This document shows positions 10,046 through 19,185 of a stretch of DNA of 64,000 nt, in pieces. The stretch is taken from IMG/VR virus record IMGVR_UViG_3300028829_004116, positions 28,256-92,255 of that record, one strand, 5' to 3'. How positions within the stretch are numbered: the first letter of the stretch is position 1; every line of letters begins with the position of its first letter. Source of the DNA: a virus. Below the pieces are notes generated by a model. It ran no database searches. It was not told the DNA's origin and saw only the letters and a program-made list of their open reading frames with translations. A program made the translations under genes and the position numbers.

Positions 10046-10639
10046 TTACCACTCCAAATCAATCTTCACCAACTCTCCTAAGTCTTCATCAAAAAAACTT
10101 AGATTGCCATTTTCCACACCCATTTTCCACACATCTAAAGTAAGTTGAGAATCCTTTAGGCAATACTTTGCCACATCTTCATACTTACCTTCACTCCACC
10201 ACCGGACAGCCATAAGTCCATCACCAGACTTTTGCGAATTAAGATTACACTTAGCGAGATTATCTAATTGAACTCGCTTACCTGCCGCCTTTGTCACCAT
10301 TCTTGATGTATCAATACAACGGGTTTCTTTCTCTTCGAGATACTTACGGACAATGTAAATGTCCATTGAATCTCGCAACGCAGGTAAATCAAATGCTACA
10401 ATATTGTGTCCAAGTAATTTACCTCCTTTTTGAAAGTGGTCGTCTAAGTCATACTTTAATTGCTTTAACTCCTTAACAACCGCACCTTCTATTTCCATAG
10501 GCTTATCAATATAAACCGTATTATTCTCTCCATCCGTAGTAGTAACACAAGTTACTTGCCACATATGGGTATTCTGCCAACCGCCTATATCAGCGGCTGT
10601 ATTTCCTGTTTCTATATCAAACGACAATATATTATTCAT
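10046..10639 (-). CDS. DEDDy-type 3'-5' exonuclease (RNase H-like)
   Basis: The protein has 197 residues. Exo I is SFDIETGN near residue 8 (Asp, Glu), Exo II is GHNIVAFDLPAL near residue 77, and Exo III is YCLKDSQLT near residue 158 with the YxxxD spacing of the DEDDy class. These are the metal-binding residues of PolB/DnaQ-like exonucleases. I infer processing of DNA ends during replication or repair. It is the promoter-distal gene of the minus block, and its start overlaps the 62-aa gene upstream by eight bases. Confidence 0.8.
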   Translation of the reverse strand: MNNILSFDIETGNTAADIGGWQNTHMWQVTCVTTTDGENNTVYIDKPMEIEGAVVKELKQLKYDLDDHFQKGGKLLGHNIVAFDLPALRDSMDIYIVRKYLEEKETRCIDTSRMVTKAAGKRVQLDNLAKCNLNSQKSGDGLMAVRWWSEGKYEDVAKYCLKDSQLTLDVWKMGVENGNLSFFDEDLGELVKIDLEW

Positions 10640-10820
10640 TTTTTTTCACTTCCATATTTTTAATTACATCAACGGGATAATTCATGTCCATCATTTCTAT
10701 GATTTTCAATAACATTTCTTCATCTATGTAATTAATAAATAAATCAATTATATCTTCCCTTGAAACTTCTTCTTCATCTAACACTTGTCTAAAGCGTAGT
10801 ATTCTATTTTTCATATACAT
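10632..10820 (-). CDS. 62-aa acidic helical hypothetical protein
   Basis: The gene has a strong AGGAGG site five to seven bases before the ATG, embedded in the end of the upstream helicase-like gene (TAATG junction). The protein is acidic and helical (DEEEVSREDIIDLFINYIDEE). No family is recognised. Its coupling to the helicase and exonuclease suggests a replication accessory, but nothing in the sequence proves it. Confidence 0.55.
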   Translation of the reverse strand: MYMKNRILRFRQVLDEEEVSREDIIDLFINYIDEEMLLKIIEMMDMNYPVDVIKNMEVKKNE

Positions 10821-12322
10821 TACTGCTTCCTCCTAATATACACTCGGTTGTTCATCTTTTTATTCTCGAACAAATGTTCTACATTATTCCATTCCCTATA
10901 AAAGGTTGGGCGACTTTTCTTAGTCATCTTCATATAGTTATTCACCAATTCGGTTTTTGAAACCCAGCCGTCTTTCTTTGAAGCAGATTGATAAACCTTA
11001 GCAATCATCTGCTCACGACCCTTTTCTGCTATACGCTTAGGACTCTTTTTCAATTTATCACTGAACCAAGTAGTAATTGAATCAAAACTTTGGTCTGTAA
11101 GAATCCTTGCTTGGTCAATGTGTCTTGCTGTGACAACCGGACTTTTTTCAGCACAAGCACAAAGAGCCGCCGCATTACACATATTATTAATTGTATTCAT
11201 CAAGAAAGTATTCAGTGCGGCATAAATATGGTCGGGAAAACCTTCCATGTATTTACGCATACCACGCCAAACAGTCTTTAATCTTTTTTGAGCATCCGGT
11301 GTAAAGGTTACAACTTTTCTTTTATCTCCAGTTTGTTTGTAACGCTCATCAGCCCAACAATAAATATCGTAAAGCATTTCCGAAAACTCTACTGTAAAGG
11401 CATCGGAACCATTTTCGTCTTCAACGATATTACCTACCATGTCTAAATATTCTTCTTCCATTTGCATCTTTAATGATTCGGGAACTTCACGGACATATAA
11501 CCACATACGCTGAAAGACACCCTTTGTAAGAATAACCTTTTCTAATCCCTGTGGAGGTAATGTCGTGGCCCACAAACTTCGCTGACAATCTACAACTAAA
11601 TCTTTACCCCATTCAGTCAAACGCTTTTTAATTAAATGGGTATCGGAATCCAACCGATTCATAAACTTTTGAAACATCATCACCGTGTCTTGCTTATGTT
11701 GTGTTTCCTTAAAGATACCTGAATGTTCAAACTCATCAAATGCAATAATACCTGAACCGAATAAAGCCCCGTTAATATTTATATCTATTTCTTCAGGCAT
11801 TGGGTTTCCATCAATATCTAAATTTTCTTCACCTCGCACCCAATCAGGATTAGGTTGACCCATTTTAATAGTTCCTAATAATGCTTGGTCTGTAAATGCG
11901 TCGGGATTTTGAAGGTTAAATTCATTTACACCATTTAGTGGACCTCTTGGGTTTTCTCCCTTTAGTGGGTGTTCATTTACTAATGTAAATGTTCTATTCC
12001 ATACGGGAGAAAGAAAGTCAAACATTGTTGTCTTTCCACTACGGGCTGTTTGAATCCAACAGTAATGTATTCTTGGGTCAAGTGAAAGACGACCTACGGG
12101 AACCCGTAATTTATCTTTTAATAATTGCCCAAGTGTAACAAAAAAGGCCATCTGTGCTGGATAGTCATTATACAGTGAAAACTGAGTTACAACTTCTGTC
12201 CACCTTTCTACAACTTTAGGCATCGTAACTGCACTTCTTCTTTCTGTTTCTATATCACCAACTTGCATTTTTTCCAATGCTTCATATAATTCCCATTCAT
12301 CTACTTCTAAATCTTCTGCCAT
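10820..12322 (-). CDS. AAA+ ATPase, probable replicative helicase (MCM-like, divergent)
   Basis: The protein has 500 residues. The Walker A-like segment is TARSGKTT near residue 93; its first Gly is replaced. Walker B is IIAFDEFEHSG near residue 190, similar to the IDEFDKM box of MCM helicases, followed by a sensor-like LWATTLPP and an arginine-rich FQRMW. The last 70 residues read as a winged helix, as at the C-terminus of MCM. I infer the replicative helicase because no other candidate is present beside the primase and polymerase. A primase-helicase or DUF3987-type ATPase is the alternative. Confidence 0.6.
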   Translation of the reverse strand: MAEDLEVDEWELYEALEKMQVGDIETERRSAVTMPKVVERWTEVVTQFSLYNDYPAQMAFFVTLGQLLKDKLRVPVGRLSLDPRIHYCWIQTARSGKTTMFDFLSPVWNRTFTLVNEHPLKGENPRGPLNGVNEFNLQNPDAFTDQALLGTIKMGQPNPDWVRGEENLDIDGNPMPEEIDININGALFGSGIIAFDEFEHSGIFKETQHKQDTVMMFQKFMNRLDSDTHLIKKRLTEWGKDLVVDCQRSLWATTLPPQGLEKVILTKGVFQRMWLYVREVPESLKMQMEEEYLDMVGNIVEDENGSDAFTVEFSEMLYDIYCWADERYKQTGDKRKVVTFTPDAQKRLKTVWRGMRKYMEGFPDHIYAALNTFLMNTINNMCNAAALCACAEKSPVVTARHIDQARILTDQSFDSITTWFSDKLKKSPKRIAEKGREQMIAKVYQSASKKDGWVSKTELVNNYMKMTKKSRPTFYREWNNVEHLFENKKMNNRVYIRRKQ

Positions 12323-13002
12323 TAGTATTTCACCTCTTGTTCTTCATTTAACGCTTTTGATATATTGGTGGCCGTCACTTTACCAATACCTTTTACTTTC
12401 ATAATATCCTTAATTTCGCATGTAGCGATTTCTAATAATGACCCGAACTCTTCTAAAAGAATACGAGCCTTTTCTACTGTTACACCTTGAATCGTGCAAA
12501 GTATATCCAACCTCACATCATCCGTTCTTGTTTTCTTTGGTAACATTTTCTGTAAATCAATTTCTTTATCACAGTGATGTTCACAAGCAACAATAAAGTG
12601 TGCGGCTGATTCTACATCTGCTACCCATATAGGTGTTGTTTTTGTATTCAATGCTATGCTGGATAATGCACCTATAAACATTTTTTGCAGTTTAATCCGC
12701 CACCCTCTATTATTATACGAGTTTTTTACATGGTTAAGATACGAACCCGCATCCGATAGATTACCATAAATAATAATATAATTTCTCGCATACGAGTCTT
12801 CCATGTTGCTAATTTGATTAAACATTCTTTTATTACGCACTGATTGTAAAAAGTCTTCAACACTTTTTGCTTCAATACACACATCACCTATAATGTAATC
12901 CCCCACTTCTAAGAATACTTTTTCTGCACTGATATTAGATAGCATAGAATACTGTATTACCAACTCGCTTAACACTGAATCTTCTCTACTGTCTATCATC
13001 AT
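12322..13002 (-). CDS. ERCC4/XPF-family nuclease with HhH domain
   Basis: Starting at the ATG that overlaps the primase stop (ATGATG at 13002), the protein has 226 residues. Longer frames start inside the primase gene without a ribosome site. Residues 1-130 follow the ERCC4 nuclease pattern: IDSRED, then VGDYIIGDVCIEAKS, where the usual ERK core appears as EAK. Residues 165-222 contain two helix-hairpin-helix units (IQGVTVEKARILLEEFG and VKGIGKVTATNIS). This family cleaves branched DNA such as flaps and fork structures. The Arg-to-Ala change in the core deserves attention but Glu and Lys are kept. Confidence 0.8.
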   Translation of the reverse strand: MMIDSREDSVLSELVIQYSMLSNISAEKVFLEVGDYIIGDVCIEAKSVEDFLQSVRNKRMFNQISNMEDSYARNYIIIYGNLSDAGSYLNHVKNSYNNRGWRIKLQKMFIGALSSIALNTKTTPIWVADVESAAHFIVACEHHCDKEIDLQKMLPKKTRTDDVRLDILCTIQGVTVEKARILLEEFGSLLEIATCEIKDIMKVKGIGKVTATNISKALNEEQEVKY

Positions 13003-14042
13003 TCTAAAGCCCCCTGTGGGTATCTCCAGCACTTTCCTATGCAATACCCCTTACTGATTAAAGTTTGACAAGACGGGGCCATATAACGCTTATTTACTAC
13101 ATAAGAAACAGCCTGTCTCGTTATTCTTTCATCATAGTCAATCCATACATCTTCATCCGATGCAATCTTTTTAATCTCACCTGATATAATACCGGTAATA
13201 TCTACAAGTGCATCCCCACCTACTTCTCTTGGTGAACAATCTAAACCCTTCTCAACAACTGCTAAGTCGGATAAGAACTCATTATACCATTGAACTAAGT
13301 AATGTCGAGATTCATGTAATGGGTTATGAGTCATTACTGCCGCATTAAGACATGGAAGGATAGGTAAATCTCCCGGACTATCTACATTATCTATTTCTAT
13401 TTCTGCCGCTTCCATTTCTTTTACCTGCGGCCATTGAACTAAATTATTACCGTAAAATTGCGTAGGTTGCTTTCGTGGTTTCCTTGCTAATTCTGTAATT
13501 TCCTTTAGCGATTTTTTCAAATCAGCACGAATTAGATTTATTGAAAACAACTTAGCCCCCATATGATATGTGTTCTGTGTTCTTCTCAACCTTGCTGTGT
13601 TAATAACTCGATTGTCTAAACGAGGTGATTTATTACAAACATCGTGACAAATATTAAAAAAAGCCTTTACTCTTCTAAGGTCCCATGTTCTTTTACCATA
13701 AACAAATATGTAGAAACCCCGACCACTGAAAGCCATACTGTGTTTGTAGTTGTTTTCTGTAAGCCATTTATGTAAAACTCTCATATCTTCTAATGCCTCG
13801 TCTAAGGATTCATCTCCATGTGCGTCGATGTCTAAAAACAATCTGTCGATATTTACTGTATGTTCAAGTCCCCGGTCTTTTGAAAACTCATCGTAATCAT
13901 AGACTGAGGTATAAACATTCATGCGCCCGTTGTGCGCTTTTACGAAGTTTGTATATTGTTCTTTATTTTGCACTACAACTCTTCTTGGTTGTATTGCATT
14001 TTCTAATGGGCTACCTGCCCACATTTCTCTCGGATAATTCAT
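12999..14042 (-). CDS. Archaeal-type primase, PriS catalytic core fused to PriL-like Fe-S domain
   Basis: I choose the ATG at 14042, which follows GGTGATGAG, over one 18 codons earlier. The product has 347 residues. The catalytic AEP core shows RLFLDIDAHGD near residue 72 (DxD metal site) and AFSGRGFYIFV near residue 103 (SGRG nucleotide-binding motif). The C-terminus has cysteines near residue 218 and 259, then PSCQTLISKGYCIGKCWRYP, the signature of the PriL 4Fe-4S domain. Archaeal and eukaryotic primases carry these two parts on separate subunits; here one chain holds both. It makes primers for the adjacent PolB system. Confidence 0.82.
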   Translation of the reverse strand: MNYPREMWAGSPLENAIQPRRVVVQNKEQYTNFVKAHNGRMNVYTSVYDYDEFSKDRGLEHTVNIDRLFLDIDAHGDESLDEALEDMRVLHKWLTENNYKHSMAFSGRGFYIFVYGKRTWDLRRVKAFFNICHDVCNKSPRLDNRVINTARLRRTQNTYHMGAKLFSINLIRADLKKSLKEITELARKPRKQPTQFYGNNLVQWPQVKEMEAAEIEIDNVDSPGDLPILPCLNAAVMTHNPLHESRHYLVQWYNEFLSDLAVVEKGLDCSPREVGGDALVDITGIISGEIKKIASDEDVWIDYDERITRQAVSYVVNKRYMAPSCQTLISKGYCIGKCWRYPQGALE

Positions 14043-14050
14043 CTCATCAC

Positions 14051-14152
14051 CTAATCTATCATATCTAAAAAGTCCCTTGAGTCGCATAGCGAACAAAGTT
14101 CTTTATCTTTGTCTGTAAGTTCTGCCTTACAGTATTTGCATTTCTTTTTCAA
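14051..14152 (-). CDS. 33-aa CxxC zinc-knuckle protein, TTG start
   Basis: A TTG directly follows the TAG stop of the upstream gene and opens a frame reading MKKKCKYCKAELTDKDKE, with a second pair CSLC. The two CxxC pairs 11 residues apart make a plausible zinc ribbon and a lysine-rich start is typical of such miniproteins. It stops eight bases before the primase start. TTG initiation by reinitiation, or readthrough of TAG from the upstream frame (same frame), are both possible. Confidence 0.5.
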   Translation of the reverse strand: MKKKCKYCKAELTDKDKELCSLCDSRDFLDMID

Positions 14153-14503
14153 CTATAACACCTTCGTATCTTTTTTAATCTGTTTTTTCAACTCTTCCTT
14201 TGTAAGAGTAATCTTATCTTTCTGTTCTTCTATGGTAGGGGGGACTTGTGGAACTTGTGAAAGCATTACAGGTGCTTCGTCGATAAGTTCAAGCATCTGC
14301 GTCTTAGCATAAAAGGTAGCCTTTTCCTTCCACCAACCTTTTACTAAGTCTTTCTGTTCTTGGCCTAAGAAATCAAGCATCTCTCCCCAAGAAGGTTCTT
14401 CCATATTATTTATAATTTGAGATATAACATCTTCCATTTTCATTAACTCCTTGAATGTCCACTTGTATTCTGTAATTTCTTTGAGAATTTTAGAACCAAT
14501 CAT
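14153..14503 (-). CDS. 116-aa hypothetical protein
   Basis: The ATG at 14503 is preferred: GGTGGG lies about eight bases upstream and the overlap with the upstream nuclease gene is then only 14 bases. The protein has two Trp-containing helical segments (EYKWTFKELMKMED, PSWGEMLDFLG, KGWWKEKA) and a lysine-rich C-terminus. No family recognised. It sits between the RecB-like nuclease and the primase, so a replication or recombination role is possible. Confidence 0.6.
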   Translation of the reverse strand: MIGSKILKEITEYKWTFKELMKMEDVISQIINNMEEPSWGEMLDFLGQEQKDLVKGWWKEKATFYAKTQMLELIDEAPVMLSQVPQVPPTIEEQKDKITLTKEELKKQIKKDTKVL

Positions 14504-15389
14504 AATTTGTCCCACCACCGGTTGCTTCACAATGTTCAAAATGTCCACAGTGAATACACTTTTTATGGAAATACGAGAAAGGAAACTCCTTTAGCATATA
14601 TCCGTCTACTAACTTTTGTATAGAATTTTCAACAGAAGTCATTGACCTCTTCTTTGTTTCCTCTACAAATATGTAATTACTCTTAGGAAAAATCCAACCC
14701 CAATGTGTAATTGCGTATTGAGGGTCTAACCCTGCGGCTATTAAATCATCTTCATCTGCGTTTTCATAAAGCATTTGATAGAAGGCCATTTCTTTTCTCA
14801 TATTAGTTTTCTTACTATCTTTCCATGCACCCGTCTTTAACTCAAATGGGATATAACCATTGTCGTCAAAAAACATTCTATCAATAATACCCTGCAAATG
14901 GATATTAATTCCATTAACTCTAATACTAGCGTTTAGTAGTATTTCATTACCAACGGGTATAAAGTGTTCTACTGTTCCTTCGTGGACACACTCGATAAAT
15001 CTTTCTGCTTGCCATGCTGACAAAGCCCTATACAAATCCTTAGTATCTTCATCTTTACCTTCTGGGTAGTAATCTCTAAAGTGTTTAACAAGTTTATTGG
15101 AATCATCAATAAAAGGCATAGCCTTTTCTGTATCAACCATTTTCCAAAAATCTTCTTGAGCGTTGTGAACTATTGTTCCCCTTAACATAGCCTCCGATGT
15201 TTTTTGTTTCTTTTTACCTTCGGCAAATGGGTCATAACTATAACGATAAGAACCGTTGCAGAAGTTAAATGTTCCAAGAGAAGACTTTGTAATCTTCAAA
15301 GTTGGTCCATCTACATCATCGGGGTTCCATTGATAGGTAAATCCATTGTCTAAATCTTTTTTTGTCCATTCTGTTGCGTATTCAATCAT
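14490..15389 (-). CDS. Cas4/RecB-family PD-(D/E)XK exonuclease with Fe-S cysteines
   Basis: The protein has 299 residues. The nuclease core is visible as GIIDRMFFDD near residue 165 followed by IPFELKTGAW near residue 180 (D...ExK). One cysteine near residue 43 (FNFCNGSYR) and a C-terminal group CIHCGHFEHC near residue 280 match the 4Fe-4S ligands of Cas4/AddB-like nucleases. These enzymes resect DNA ends. No CRISPR genes are nearby, so a role in viral replication or recombination is inferred. Confidence 0.8.
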   Translation of the reverse strand: MIEYATEWTKKDLDNGFTYQWNPDDVDGPTLKITKSSLGTFNFCNGSYRYSYDPFAEGKKKQKTSEAMLRGTIVHNAQEDFWKMVDTEKAMPFIDDSNKLVKHFRDYYPEGKDEDTKDLYRALSAWQAERFIECVHEGTVEHFIPVGNEILLNASIRVNGINIHLQGIIDRMFFDDNGYIPFELKTGAWKDSKKTNMRKEMAFYQMLYENADEDDLIAAGLDPQYAITHWGWIFPKSNYIFVEETKKRSMTSVENSIQKLVDGYMLKEFPFSYFHKKCIHCGHFEHCEATGGGTNYDWF

Positions 15390-15871
15390 TGTTTCACTTC
15401 CTTTAATTCATCAATTAAGGCTGATGCTTCACCTCTTGTCATATCCTCTCGGATAGATTCTTCACCACCTAATTTAATTATGTAATTTCTTTGGGCTTCG
15501 GTCACAGGACCGTTATGGTTCTTTACAGTCTTTGTTTGAGTAATGCCCTTTTCTTCAAAAGCGGCTCTACGCAAACTTGCTGTTGTATTGTCATGGCATT
15601 CTTTACAAACTTCAACAACATTACTGCGGGAGTGGATAAGATATTCCTTACCTATCTCTCTACATCTATGCTGTGAAATAATATGATGCCATTCGGTCTT
15701 TCCTTCTGCAAAACAAATATTACAATGCCCTTGTTTTTTCCAAAACTGTCTTTCTTCTTTAACAACTTTTAAAAACTCCTGTTCAATAGTTTCTATTTCT
15801 TCTTGCTTCTTTTTCTTGCGTTGCTGTAATGCCCTTAATGTCTTATAATATGTTCCTTCTTTTTTTCCCAT
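15386..15871 (-). CDS. HNH endonuclease
   Basis: Translation starts at ATG 15871, overlapping the PolB stop (TAATG), and gives 161 residues. A coiled, Lys- and Glu-rich N-terminus is followed by the HNH fold: CNIC, EWHHIISQ near residue 63, then NVVEVCKECHDNTT near residue 87, with the two CxxC pairs binding structural zinc. The C-terminal 40 residues (PVTEAQRNYIIKLGG) resemble a small DNA-binding helix pair. It could be a free-standing homing-type nuclease or a replication nuclease. Confidence 0.75.
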   Translation of the reverse strand: MGKKEGTYYKTLRALQQRKKKKQEEIETIEQEFLKVVKEERQFWKKQGHCNICFAEGKTEWHHIISQHRCREIGKEYLIHSRSNVVEVCKECHDNTTASLRRAAFEEKGITQTKTVKNHNGPVTEAQRNYIIKLGGEESIREDMTRGEASALIDELKEVKQ

Positions 15872-18330
15872 TACCACCACTCCTCTAAAGTTGTTTGGTT
15901 TATGTCTTTCTTTATGAGTTTAATAGGCCACTCCATGCTTTCAAATACAAGCAAAGCCTTCTTAATAATTTCTCCATTAGCGATAAACTCCCAATCAGGT
16001 GTGAACATATCTTTAATATCCTTAAATTTTAAGAACGAAATATATTCACACGATTTAGATACACCGTTTAAGATGTAACATTTTTCTTCTAAGTCTGTAT
16101 TATTAATTTTAAAATAATAATACGCATCACCTTTCTTAATTTTACCTAAACCCTGTTGGTTATGGTAAATAATTCCTGCTGAACCTCCAGCAATCATATC
16201 GTAGTCCTCAATATTTCTTCGAAGTCTACTACGCTTACTAATTTCTCTCAAAGATACCTCACCTTTGACTACTTTTGCATACTCTTTATTACAATAATCT
16301 ATGACTTCCTTTTCCTCTTTGAAAGAAGCAACCATTCTTAGTAGGTTTTCTTGAAATTTCTTAGCAACTTTTGTCTCATTTGACTTTTTCATTTCGAACC
16401 CCATTACGAAGAACTTATCTTCCGGTAAATACTCCCCATCCTTCCAAGAAAGATAGCCGCAATAGCGATTTTTCTTCTTAGAAAGGAAAAACTTACTGGC
16501 AAACTTTTCAAACTCTAATTCTACTGGTTCTCGGAAGATTTCTCGTGAAATATAGTCATTTAACAGGACTCTTAGTTGTTTTGCATCGTCAACATCACGA
16601 ACTTTAACAAAAACTGAATCCGTATGTCCATAAATAACTTCGTAGCCCAACTCTTGCGCTTTAAAAGCAGTTTCACGCATAGCATGACGAGCAGAAGCAG
16701 TAATTGATTGAACCATTTCCATATCAGCCCAACCAAAACCTTCTTTTGCGAGAATACCGTAGAAAGCATTTACGGCTCTCTTCGTAGCCATCTGTGCTGA
16801 GTCCCACTTAATATATTCTTCGTCTGTTTTAGCCTCTTTACGCAGAGTTTTGTATTCATCCCGTAAAGCCATCATGTCGATAACTGCTTGTGGTAAAAGA
16901 CCAAGTGTATCTTTTTCGTAGTAATATGTTGGCTTTTCATCAAAGCCCCCTAAATTTTTAGGTGTATTTACCCACACTGGATAACCATGACCACGCTTAG
17001 TTTCCCATGAGATATTTACTGCGGCCATCATAGAAGGGTAAAGTGATTTGAAATCAAACACGGCTACATTTTCATGTAGTCCGTAAGTCCCTTCTAATGT
17101 TGGGTCCATAACGAAAGCACCGTCATATCTTTCCTTTTCGGTTTTAACTCCCGTTGGGGGAATCCATCCAGACTTACGCATAAAATATACTCCACCCATT
17201 TGAGAATTATGATATGTATTCTCGAAAGGACATACGATAAGTCTTTGTAGGGCAAGACTGTTTTCACTTACATTCAATTTATTATCAATGTTCACACACA
17301 AATCTACATCTACCTTAGCATATTCAAGGTAAGTCTTAGTGTCTTCTAACCATGCCCGTTCATAGAACTCTAAGTCTTCAAATTTAGAACTCTCAACCTT
17401 ACGCTCACTGAGAACAAGATTAGCACAATCATCCAACTTTAGAGAGGGCAATGTACCGTTTTGAGAATCAGTCCAAAGGCGTTCAAATCTATCCATTAGA
17501 CAGAAAGTTAATCTGCCACGAATAGGCTGTGCGCTATTAAAGTATTTTTCATCTCCTGTACCTTTTCCTAATTGCCAACCTGTGGTTTCTCCATTACTAA
17601 ACTTTCTACGAACATCTTTAATTTCCCCACAAGGAGACATGCGATTAGGGTCAATACCTAATTTACACATACGCTTGATAATTTGAGGAATATCGTAGCC
17701 GAGAACATACCAACCAATAATCATATCAGGGTCTTGTTCCTCCATCATTTCAATAAATGCGTAAAACATTTCTGTTTCACTTTGATAAACCTGCACATAA
17801 TCAAGGCTGGAAAACTTTACATTTTTGTAATCCACACGGGCCTCTTTAGGAAACCAAGTCATCACCGTATTCTTTTTAGTAAATGAATCGTAGATACTTA
17901 GCACTGTTGTTTTACCATCATGCACTCCACCTACTTGAGACTCAATATCAAAATACCATTTACGGTGTTCGTATTCTTTAATCTCAGTCATTCGGTCAAC
18001 AGCATAAAGACGCTTAATATCAACATCTGCTTGATAGGTAGCGATTCCCTGATTATGAAATTCATTCATAAGAGTCCAACGGTCTTTAGGGTTATGATAA
18101 GTAATCTTTTTTAGTCCTTTACCGTGTAGGCTTTCCCAATCCCCCCATTCAATATCTACGGGTATTGCTCTTTTCTTCCCATAGTTTTTAACAACCATTT
18201 GAGACTGATGCCAATGAGATGCGCCGGAGATAAAGAAATAAGGTTTGTAGTCCTTTATTGTTTCTTCCTTTCTTTTCCCACCTTCTCTCCATCGTAGATG
18301 TATATTACTGCCCTTCGTGTCTATTATCAT
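15871..18330 (-). CDS. polB: DNA polymerase family B
   Basis: The protein has 819 residues from ATG 18330 (a TTG two codons upstream is less likely). The exonuclease domain begins with KWYFDIES near residue 124. Polymerase motif A is DFKSLYPSMM near residue 424, motif B contains KRAVNAFYGILA, and motif C is YGHTDSVFV near residue 566; FLSKKKNRYCGYL follows. All catalytic acids are present, so proofreading and synthesis should both be active. It is the main replicative polymerase of the virus, with PCNA and the clamp loader encoded upstream in the same block. Confidence 0.95.
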   Translation of the reverse strand: MIIDTKGSNIHLRWREGGKRKEETIKDYKPYFFISGASHWHQSQMVVKNYGKKRAIPVDIEWGDWESLHGKGLKKITYHNPKDRWTLMNEFHNQGIATYQADVDIKRLYAVDRMTEIKEYEHRKWYFDIESQVGGVHDGKTTVLSIYDSFTKKNTVMTWFPKEARVDYKNVKFSSLDYVQVYQSETEMFYAFIEMMEEQDPDMIIGWYVLGYDIPQIIKRMCKLGIDPNRMSPCGEIKDVRRKFSNGETTGWQLGKGTGDEKYFNSAQPIRGRLTFCLMDRFERLWTDSQNGTLPSLKLDDCANLVLSERKVESSKFEDLEFYERAWLEDTKTYLEYAKVDVDLCVNIDNKLNVSENSLALQRLIVCPFENTYHNSQMGGVYFMRKSGWIPPTGVKTEKERYDGAFVMDPTLEGTYGLHENVAVFDFKSLYPSMMAAVNISWETKRGHGYPVWVNTPKNLGGFDEKPTYYYEKDTLGLLPQAVIDMMALRDEYKTLRKEAKTDEEYIKWDSAQMATKRAVNAFYGILAKEGFGWADMEMVQSITASARHAMRETAFKAQELGYEVIYGHTDSVFVKVRDVDDAKQLRVLLNDYISREIFREPVELEFEKFASKFFLSKKKNRYCGYLSWKDGEYLPEDKFFVMGFEMKKSNETKVAKKFQENLLRMVASFKEEKEVIDYCNKEYAKVVKGEVSLREISKRSRLRRNIEDYDMIAGGSAGIIYHNQQGLGKIKKGDAYYYFKINNTDLEEKCYILNGVSKSCEYISFLKFKDIKDMFTPDWEFIANGEIIKKALLVFESMEWPIKLIKKDINQTTLEEWW

Positions 18331-18478
18331 TTTCAATCACTATCCATTCATTAATCTTGAAACTTATTCCTTCACCTTGAAGGTATTCCATAAACAAATA
18401 CTCTAAATGCTCTCGCAAATAATTAGTATCTTCCCATTCCTCACCGACTTCAATGTGTCCGTTAATATTAATTTTCAT
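18305..18478 (-). CDS. 57-aa hypothetical protein upstream of PolB
   Basis: The gene starts at a TAATG junction with the MazG-like gene and ends 26 bases inside the PolB gene. The protein reads MKININGHIEVGEEWEDTN at its start and continues with an amphipathic helix and a beta strand. The overlap on both sides and the clear coupling make it real. No function is assigned. Confidence 0.55.
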   Translation of the reverse strand: MKININGHIEVGEEWEDTNYLREHLEYLFMEYLQGEGISFKINEWIVIENDNRHEGQ

Positions 18479-18717
18479 TAAACTTCCTCCATTAAGTCTG
18501 CAAATTCTTCACCATATTTAGCGGCTAACTTCAATCTCTCAAAGTCTCTCATTAGTCTTTCAACATATACAGCCGCATCCATTAGTTCTTCTTGTAAGTG
18601 AACAAGCCATTCAAGTGTGTTTAAATCAGTGCGTTCCATTGTAACGCCGTATTTATTCTTACCCACTTCGGCTCTTTCACGAATTTTTTTAATTACCTGT
18701 TCTTCGTATTTACTCAT
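18478..18717 (-). CDS. MazG-like / NTP pyrophosphohydrolase-like small protein
   Basis: The 79-residue protein contains KIRERAEVGKNKYGVTMER, then LEWLVHLQEELMDAAVYVERLM. The EWLxHxxEELxDAxxYxE pattern is a single MazG-type helical motif with metal-binding acids, typical of short phage MazG-like proteins. Such proteins are thought to hydrolyse non-canonical or excess dNTPs. A role in nucleotide pools fits its place next to PolB; activity is inferred. Confidence 0.65.
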   Translation of the reverse strand: MSKYEEQVIKKIRERAEVGKNKYGVTMERTDLNTLEWLVHLQEELMDAAVYVERLMRDFERLKLAAKYGEEFADLMEEV

Positions 18718-18723
18718 TCTTTT

Positions 18724-18987
18724 TCACCAACTTAAACCACTTGGGTATTGAGAAGGATTGTAGCCCCCTCCAAAATTCCATACTATCGTGTAACCTAAAC
18801 CCTTCCAGTGTCTAATAATAGAATCCCAATGATGTTGATTCTTAAAGTGAAGTCCTGAACTACATTTCATTCTTCCATCTTTTATGGCTCTTTTTATACA
18901 GCGTTCACCTTCTTCGATAATTAATCTTTCTTCTATTTGGTATAGTTCTGTTTGTTCAACTATTTTTCTTGCTTCATCTGCTCTCAT
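18724..18987 (-). CDS. 87-aa hypothetical protein
   Basis: The gene starts in an ATGA overlap downstream of the 18984 gene with a GGTGAAGAAGA ribosome site. It has a helical acidic N-terminal half and an aromatic, Gly-rich C-terminal end (VWNFGGGYNPSQYPSG). No motif recognised. Confidence 0.55.
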   Translation of the reverse strand: MRADEARKIVEQTELYQIEERLIIEEGERCIKRAIKDGRMKCSSGLHFKNQHHWDSIIRHWKGLGYTIVWNFGGGYNPSQYPSGLSW

Positions 18988-19184
18988 TCTTCTTCACCCA
19001 TTTGTTTTAATACGCTATCAGCCATCATTATAGCCATACTTCGACTACCCATAGCAAATGCGATTTGAACAGACTTACTCTTAGCATACATTCTTAGAAA
19101 CTGCGCTTCATCTATGTTCTTACTTTGTAGTAATTGTTGTATTCTTGCATCTAATTGTCTTACTGTTTCTACTAATTCATCCAT
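18984..19184 (-). CDS. 66-aa helical hypothetical protein
   Basis: The ATG at 19184 lies one base past the PCNA stop; the longer frame from 19208 starts inside PCNA and is rejected. The protein is entirely helical (DELVETVRQLDARIQQLLQ). The C-terminal GEEE is forced by the next gene's ribosome site. Its coupling with PCNA suggests a replication accessory protein. Confidence 0.55.
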   Translation of the reverse strand: MDELVETVRQLDARIQQLLQSKNIDEAQFLRMYAKSKSVQIAFAMGSRSMAIMMADSVLKQMGEEE

Positions 19185-19185
19185 A

